From Triticum aestivum (Eukaryota > Streptophyta > Magnoliopsida > Poales > Poaceae): a stretch of 64,000 bases of DNA. Made by a program: the position numbers and the translations under genes. The stretch's first letter is position 1; each line of letters begins with the position of its first letter. The notes under the pieces were generated by a model that was not told the origin of the DNA, did no database searches, and was given only the letters and a program-made list of their open reading frames with translations. Positions 57,135 through 64,000 of this stretch are shown piece by piece. The DNA is taken from positions 687,488,678 through 687,552,677 of the forward strand of contig NC_057803.1 in assembly GCF_018294505.1 (NCBI RefSeq), given 5' to 3'.

Positions 57135-58717
57135 ATGGTCTTAATTTACCGCGTGTTGGACATATGATCTTAATCCATTACCTATTGAAGAAACTCATGG
57201 TGTTGATAACCTGACACATGTAGTAAAGGTAAATTCTCTCTATAGATATGATAAAGCTGTAATCCCGTTTACTAAATTTGCTAGCCCATGCTTAGATGAG
57301 TTTGATAAATTTATGGCTAAGCAAGAAGATTTTAATGCTTATTTTGGTATACAATTGAAATACAATTCAAATATGCTTGAACACTTGGGTGATTATATGG
57401 CTAATTTTGAAGGTGAACTTAAACTTATTAGTAAACATGCTTCTATGGTTACCACTCAAGTAGAACAAGTACTTAAAGCTCAAAATGATTTGCTCAATGA
57501 ATTAAATAATAAAGGTAATGATTATGCTGTTAGAGTGGCTACTAGAACTGGTAGAATGACTCAGGAACCTTTGTATCATGAAGGCCACCCTAAGAGAATT
57601 GAGCAAGATTCTCAGAGAAATAATATAGATTACCTAGTTCTTCTAAAAGGAAGAAAAAGAAAAATGATAGGACTTTGCATGCTAATAGTGATCCTATTGT
57701 TGAAACACCTGAGAATCCAAATGATATTTCTATTTCTGATGCTGAAACACAATCTGGTAATGAAACTGAAACTAGTGGTAATGCTAATGATAATGTTCAT
57801 GATGATGCTCAACCTAGTAATGATAATGACGTAGAAATTGAACCTGCTGTTGATCTTGATAACCCACAATCAAAGAATCAACGTTATGATAAGAAATATT
57901 TTGTTGCTAGGAAACATGGTAAAGAAAGAGAGCCTTGGGTTCAAAAACCCATGCCTTTTCCTCCCAAACCATCCAAGAAAAAGGATGATGAGGATTTTGA
58001 GCGCTTTGCTGAAATGATTAGACCTATCTTTTTGCGTGTGCGATTAACTGATATGCTCAAAACCAATCCTTATGCTAAGTACATGAAAGATATTATTACA
58101 AATAAAAGAAAGATACCGGAAGCTGAAATTTCCACCATGCTTGCTAATTATACTTTTAAGTGTGGAATACCAAAGAAACTTAGAGATCCAGGAGTACCTA
58201 CTATACCATGCTCCATTAAAAGAAACTATGTTAAAACTGCTTTATGTGATCTTGGAGCCGGTGTTAGTGTTATGCCTCTCTCTTTATATCGTAGACTTGA
58301 TTTGAATAAGTTGACACCTACTGAAATATCTTTGCAAATGGCTGATAAATCAACTACTATACCTATCGGTATTTTTGAGGATGTGCCTGTTGTAGTTGCA
58401 AACGTTACTATTTTAACGGACTTTGTTATTCTTGATATTCCCGAGGACGATAGTATGTCTATTATTCTTGGAAGACCCTTTTGAATACTGCAGGGGCTGT
58501 TATTGATTGCACTAAAGGCAATATCACTTTTCATGTTAATGGTAATGAGCATACGGTACACTTTCCGAGGAAACAACCTCAAGTTCATAGTATCAACTCT
58601 ATTGGAATAATTCCATCGATCATATTTGGAGGTTTTGAATTTCTTCTTCCCACTGTCAAGAAGAAATATGATATTCTTATTATTGGGGATGTGCATATCC
58701 CCGCTGAGGTAACATAG
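57135..58717 (+). pseudogene. S2 gag C-terminus and protease-like region, frameshifted
   Basis: Pieces at 57313-57834 (coiled-coil-like VTTQVEQVLKAQNDLLNELN), 57675-58484 (PYAKYMKDIITNKRK, CDLGAGVSVMPLSLYRRLDL, SIILGRPF) and 58481-58717 (HTVHFPRKQPQ) together match S1 order. A one-base loss in a T run near 58484 splits the protease domain. As in S1, D-L-G-A replaces the usual D-S/T-G-A and no RT follows. Confidence 0.7.
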
Positions 58718-59488
58718 TGTTATTCGAAATTTCTCCAGTTCCATGTTATTCGGAATGAGTTCGTTAACAAGACTTGATCAACCTTGTTAGAGGATTCTTT
58801 TAGATGATCATGAGATGGATGAAACTACAAGGCACAACATTCTGTACCCCACTTTCTGTTATTTATATTAAATAAAATTAAAATAAATATTTTTCTGTCT
58901 GTTATCTAATTATCCGTGCAATATAAAAATACCTCGAAAATAAAAGTTCTCCAAATGCCCTGAAATTTAAATATGATTTTTTCTAGAATATTTGAGAATA
59001 TTTGGCACTGAGAACACAACAGGGGGGGGGGGGTCAACCACCTGCCCACGAGGGTGGAGGGCGCGCCCCCTGCCTCGTGGGCCCACGGTGGCCCTCCTCC
59101 ACTTATTCCTGCACCCACACACTTCATCTTCCTCCCACAAACACGAATATCCAGCTCAAGCACGAGTTCTAGCTCATATTGCTGCCATTTTCGATCTCCT
59201 TGCTCAAAGCACCTCTCACAAACTGCTTGAGGAGATTGTTCCTTGGTATGTGACTCCTCCATTGGTCCAATTAGTTTTTGTTCTAGTGCTTTATTCATTG
59301 CAAATTTTTGCTTCTTAGGTGACCCTGTTCTTGAGCTTGCATGTCAAATTTATATGGTCAAAAGTAGTTTTGATGCATGATATAGGCCCTAGGCACTTGT
59401 AGGAGTAGTTGCTATCAATATTATTGATCATGGTTTACTTTTATTTTGAAGTTACTAAATTTTTTTAGAATTTTTCAGAGGAAGAAAT
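58718..59488 (+). promoter_or_regulatory. S2 inter-ORF region with LTR-like GC module, possible internal promoter
   Basis: G12 run at 59022-59033, then gcccacgagggtggagggcg and the palindromic ggcgcgcc/cctcgtgggc module (59040-59090), CT-rich leader and an acceptor-like ttgcttcttag near 59319, all upstream of the second ORF. Same layout in S1 around 26300-26600. Confidence 0.45.
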
Positions 59489-60497
59489 ATGCTTAGGAAA
59501 ATGTTCCAAGGTGGTTCTTCAAGGAAGCAAGGACCCAGGCTTGCAATGCGTGATGCTGATGACGAGCCACCAAGAAACGCTCTAGTGCGTCCTTGTGAAT
59601 GGCCCTCTAAGAACTTTATGGATCGAGCGGGAATTAAGGAAGAATTTAACGCATATTTGCATAACGCTGATCTTGTGAGCTTCGAGGTGGAGAAGTGCAG
59701 CCAGTACCACAACCTCACCAGTACCTTTGTGAGGAGGTTTGAATTTTCAACTTCACATAATTCTCCAACTGTCCTGTTTGATCTTTATGATAAATCTTAC
59801 ACTACGGACTTAGAGGATTTTACCACTGCATGCAAACTTCCACAATGGGGTAGTATAAGGGATCCTCGCAAATCTGAATTTAGAGATTTTCTTGCTAGCA
59901 TAACTGCGGGAGAATATAGAGATATTACACAAGCTACCATAGGGAGCATTCACTTTCCTGCTATACATTATTTTGCTCTCTTCATAGGTAGATGCATCAA
60001 TGGTAAAGATGAGGCATGTCACATGTGTGTCCCCGATCTCAGTATTCTTAGGAGTGCTGTGTTAGGAATCTTAAAATTTGGGAGCCATTGTTGCACGTAG
60101 GTTGCATCTTAATAGATTTAATGGAGATTTATTTGGTGTAATTTATGCTACCCGCATACCTAGTTTTCTTGGTATGGACATACGCAAAGATGATATTGAA
60201 TTACTACCTGCTTATCTAGATTTTAATGCTATGGTTCACCACCAGTTTGTCGAGAGGAACGAATCACCTCTCCAGTATCGACTAATCTTTGACAGACGTT
60301 GTGCTGTCTGTATTACTCTCCCTGCTCCTGCCTTCTTTGATCATCACGCAAGAGGAATATATACTATCACCAGAGAGGAGGCAGATGAGTACGAGAGGAG
60401 AGAGGAGGCCGCTCGTCGCCACGCTGTAGTTCAGCAGGCGATAGCTGCTGCATCGCAGTACGACCCCAACTATTATTATGGATATCCGACAGGCTAG
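59489..60497 (+). pseudogene. S2 second ORF, one frameshift
   Basis: MLRKMFQGGSSRKQGPRLAM... to 60100, overlapping the continuation from 60078 (MGAIVARRLHLNRFNGDLFG...) in another frame; the shift lies near 60065-60080. Shares with S1's second ORF VRPCEWP, SIHFPA/V..YFA and MGAIVA.RL.LNR, but overall is much more diverged than gag. The C-terminus is Tyr/Gln/Ala-rich. Function unknown; no membrane segment. Confidence 0.6.
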
Positions 60498-62555
60498 CCG
60501 TGGCCATAGACCAACTTAGGCCAAAAGCCTAAGCTTGGGGGAGTACGTATTTCCCACCGACATTACATTTATGTTCACACACTCATTTCTAGATGTCGGT
60601 GCTCATACTTTTTCATTGTATCATCCATGCTAGTTTATTTTCCTTTTTATGCTTTCTTCTTGTGTGTTTAATAAACCTTAATAAAAACCAAAAAAAATAG
60701 TTGTAGCTTTAATTAGTTTAATTTCCATGCTTGTAGTAGTAACTAAAAAGAAAACCCAAAAAGATTTCCTGTTCTTCTTTTGCTTGTTGGGAGCTTTCCC
60801 GTGTAAATAGTTTTATTTCTTTTCTTTTCTTTGGGGGTCGATAGGAGAAGACCATAATTAAATTGTTGAAGTGGCTCTTATATACATTGTTGTTGATCTG
60901 ACAAAAGAGCCCATGTTGCCTTGTCTTCTCTTGTTTATTGAATGCTTGCAGATTCCGGCTTAGTCCAATGCACATACACTATTATTATTATTCACACTAT
61001 TCGATCATGCAAGTGAAAGGCAATTATGATGTTATATGATGGACTGACTGAGATGAGAAAAGCTGGTATGAACTCAACCTCTTTTGTTTTTGTAAATATG
61101 ATTAGTTCATCGTTCCTGATTCAGCCTATTATGAATAAACATGTTTGCAATGACAACTAGAGATCATAGTTTCTTATGCCATGCTTGATTAGCTATGAGT
61201 TATAATGGTTTACCTTGCGTGCCAACATGCTATTAAAATGGTTATAATGTGGTATGATAGGGTGGTATCCTCCTCTGAATGATTTAAGTGACTTGACTTG
61301 GCGCATGTTCACACATGTAGTTGAAACAAAATCAACATAGCCTTCACGATATTTATGTTCATGGTGGATTATATCCTACTCATGCTTGCATTCGGTGTTG
61401 ATTAATTTTAATGCATGTTCATGACTGTTATCGCTCTCTAGCTGGTCGCTTCCTAGTCTTTTGCTAACCTTCACCTGTACTAAGCGGGAATACTGCTTGT
61501 GCATCCAAACTCCTTAAACCCCAAAGTTATTCCACATGAGTCCACTATACCTACCTATATACGGTATCTACCTGCCGTTCCAAGTAAATTGGTATGTGCC
61601 AAACTCCAAACCTTCAAATAAATATCTTGTTTTGTATGCTCGAATAGCTCATGTATCAACTAGGGCTGTCTGTATCTTCCATGTTAGGCGGGTTATTCTC
61701 AAGAGGAGTGGACTCCTCTCCTCACTCAGGAGATAAATGGCTGGTCACCGGGATGCCCAGTCCCATGCTTTATTCAAACTAAATCAAAATAATTGCAAAC
61801 AAAACTCCCCCTGGGAATGTTGTTAGTTGGAGGTACTCGTTGTTTCGAGCAAGCCATGGATTGATGCTTGTTGGTGGAAGAAGGAGTATAAACTTTACCA
61901 TTCTGTTTGGGAACCGCCTATAATGTGTGTAGCATGGAAGATATCGCCATCTCTTGGTTGTTATATTGACAATGAAAGTATACCGCTCAAAATATTATTC
62001 ACCTCTATTTCAAAACCAAGCTCTGGCACCTCTACAAATCCCTGCTTCCCTCTACGAAGGGCCTATCTATTTACTTTTATGCTAAGTCATCATCCTCTTA
62101 TTAAAAAGCACCAGTTGGAGAGCACCGCTGTCATCTGCATTCATTATTGTTAGTTTACATTTAGTATGACTTGGCTGGATCTCTTTTACCATGAATTACA
62201 ATGTCCAGTCAGTCCTTGGCCTTTAAAGGTGCTCTGCATTTATGTTTTGCGGTCTCAGAAAGGGCTAGCGAGATACCATATTGTTATATCATATTATGAT
62301 TGTTTTGAGGAAGTGTTGTCATCCGAGATTTATTATTATGGCTCGCGAGTTGATTATGCTATTGATATGAGTAAACTTGAGACCTATGCGTTATTGCGAA
62401 TGTGGTTATTTATAATCTTTGCTGAAAACTTGAATGCTGGCTTTACATATTTACAACAACAAGAGCAAACATAGTTTGTAAAAGTTTTTCTTTATCACTT
62501 TCAGTTTGTCAACTGAATTTCTTGAGGACACGCAAAGGTTTAAGCTTGGGGGAGT
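60498..62555 (+). other. S2 3' non-coding region with two polypurine tracts
   Basis: aagcctaagcttgggggagt at 60526-60545 directly follows the second ORF. taagcttgggggagt at 62541-62555 abuts the 3' LTR. Between them are many stops and no gene. Confidence 0.75.
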
Positions 62556-63111
62556 TGATACATCTCCAACGTATCTACTTTTCCAAACACTTTTGCCCTT
62601 GTTTTGGACTCTAACTTGCATGATTTGAATGGAACTAACCCGGACTGACGTTGTTTTCAGCAGAATTACCATGGTGTTATTTATGTGCAGGAGCAAACAT
62701 TCTCGGAATGACCTGAAACTTCACGGAGCCACTTTTCAGAAAATAAGAAAAATACCTGCCAAAGATGAAGGCCAGGGGGCCCACCGTCTCTCCACGAGGG
62801 TGGGGGCGCGCTTGCCCCCCTAGGGCGCGCCCCTACCTCGTGGGCCCCCTCTTGCCTCTCCAACTCCAACTCCACCTCCATATATTGAGTTTCGGGGAGA
62901 AAAAAATCAGAGAGAAGAAATCATCGCGTTTTTTACGATACGGAGCTGCCGCCAAGCCCTAAAACCTCTCGGGAGGGCTGATCTGGAGTCCGTTCGAGGC
63001 TCCGGAGAGGGGAATCCATCGCCATCGTCATCATCAACCATCCTCCATCACCAATTTCATGATGCTCACCCCCGTGCATAAGTAATTCCATCGTAGGCTT
63101 GCTGGACGGTT
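62556..63111 (+). repeat. 3' LTR of S2, truncated
   Basis: TGATACATCTCCAACGTATC ... gcttgctggacggt, collinear with the first ~560 bp of 38649-40070. Cut at 63111 by the next LTR. Confidence 0.85.
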
Positions 63112-64000
63112 GTCGGAGTAATGGGCCACGGGTAGGCCAACCTGGGTCCCAGAACCTTTCAAGAGATCGGGGTGGGCTGCGCCCCTCAAAGACCCCAGGA
63201 CGAAGAGCCGCCTCCTGAGGAGTCGACGGCAAGACGGCCGACTGCTCGCTCACGGCCGAGTCCCGGGGACGACTTCTAGAGAAGCCGGCTTTGGGGAGTC
63301 GGCCCGCGACTCCAACAGACCCCATGACCTCATCAAAGGGGACAAGGCAGGGGCGTGGCTACAGCGAAGCCCACCCCGCCGCTCACCAAGGGCAGGCATG
63401 GCCACAACACGCCATACCCCGGAAGATCTCCGTGCGGTGTGGCACCGTTGCCATGCCGTCCCTGACATCAGCACCACAAGGCCGAATCCTGCACCCACGA
63501 CGGCTTGTCTGTATGGCCTGGAGGCAGTAGGCCCCACCAGTTAGTGGGACCTCGGGAGACGGCAGGAGAACCACCAGTCGGACCTGTCGGGAGTCGGCCC
63601 GGGGGAGTCGGCCGAGCCCTCCCCCGGTGCCCGCGCGCCATTAATCAAGATATGATGGGGAGAGGCAACAATGATCGCCCGCCGGGCGGCAGGGCTATTG
63701 CCATGACCTGATAATCAAGCCCACGTCATCAGAAGCACGACTACAGTAAGCAGCAGCCGGCAAGACCCGCCAGCGGCGGACGCGGGCTGTCGGCTCCGTA
63801 CCCGGCTAGTCAGCGGGGCCCCCCAGTCGGCGGGCCCCAGCGGTCGGCAGAGAAGACGGAGGCCAGAGACACTGACGGCTGGGCCCGCGCCCAGCCGGAT
63901 TACCATTGTACCCCTGGGGGGTAGGCCTATATAAACCCCCCAGGGCACCCATGCAAAGGGTTGAAACCCATTAGCTCTAGACCAGATCATATAGAAGGGA
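63112..64000 (+). repeat. LTR of an unidentified GC-rich Gypsy-type element, 5' part
   Basis: Starts TGTCGGAGTAATGGGCCACG inside the S2 LTR and runs off the window. TATA box tatataaa at 63928-63935 sits in the loop of a perfect 10-bp inverted repeat (63912-63921 / 63936-63945). Small frames inside are GC shadows. Confidence 0.7.

Larger units (their letters stand above)
38649..63111 (+). mobile_element. element S2: Sabrina-like element, split by element T and by the copied patch
   Basis: S2 is read from four separated pieces: 5' LTR 38649-40070; a 7-bp spacer; primer site and gag 5' part 50040 to about 51075; and gag remainder, protease, second ORF, polypurine tract and truncated 3' LTR from about 56885 to 63111. 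The two LTRs belong to one subtype (shared aaaataagaaaaatacctgc, absent from S1). Joining the pieces gives an interior of about 6.7 kb, close to S1's 6.9 kb. The join is an inference; a single S2 allele without the patch would prove it. Confidence 0.7.

Overview
This looks like one window from a Triticeae (wheat/Aegilops-type) nuclear chromosome. The evidence is a dense nest of grass LTR retrotransposons whose LTRs begin TGATACGTCTCC and use tRNA-Asp-type primer sites, a Tat-lineage Gypsy element, an Angela/BARE-like LTR, a CACTA transposase, Helitron 3' ends and small MITEs. Family names (Sabrina, Wham, Angela) are from memory and need a TREP search. No rRNA, tRNA, CRISPR or bacterial gene is visible.

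Layout. 1-11 kb: a gene-poor but TE-light stretch with MITE-like repeats, a CA/ACGC microsatellite, two Helitron 3' termini pointing at each other, one gene-like locus on the minus strand (7324-8154, four 31-residue repeats and an in-frame stop) and a decayed ORF near 10.5 kb. 12.3-17.1 kb: a CACTA (En/Spm) TNP2-type transposase in three exons with four in-frame stops, convergent with a broken GRF zinc-finger gene. 17.1-19.6 kb: three diverged direct-repeat modules. 19.6-22.2 kb: the 5' end of a Wham-like element (H, minus). 22.2-31.1 kb: a Sabrina-like element (S1, minus) coding for gag, a protease-like domain and a second ORF, but no polymerase. 31.1-38.6 kb: fragments of other LTR elements and an Angela-like solo LTR. 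38.6-63.1 kb: a second Sabrina-like element (S2, plus), split twice. 63.1-64 kb: the start of another LTR that interrupts S2's 3' LTR and runs off the window.

S2 is interrupted first by a complete 10 kb Tat-type Gypsy element (T, 40078-50039, TSD acaat) with gag-protease-RT-RNaseH-integrase on plus and a multi-exon antisense gene on minus. Its second interruption is the most striking feature of the window. S2's gag is broken near 51.08 kb and resumes near 56.88 kb. The roughly 5.8 kb between is an inverted copy, about 1-2% diverged, of 28684-34406, that is, the first part of S1 plus S1's unrelated upstream flank. Coordinates of the two arms sum to 85569-85570 throughout. The copy has no transposon ends. 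It starts and stops at the same point of the shared gag sequence, and its far junction carries a 17-bp templated filler. This fits repair of a double-strand break in S2 by copying from S1 (synthesis-dependent repair with template switching) rather than transposition.

Relative ages from LTRs agree with this order: S1 LTRs differ by about 7%, T LTRs by about 4.6% (22 differences in 481 bp counted by eye), and the patch by 1-2%. Nearly all coding regions here are decayed; the only catalytic polymerase is in element T.
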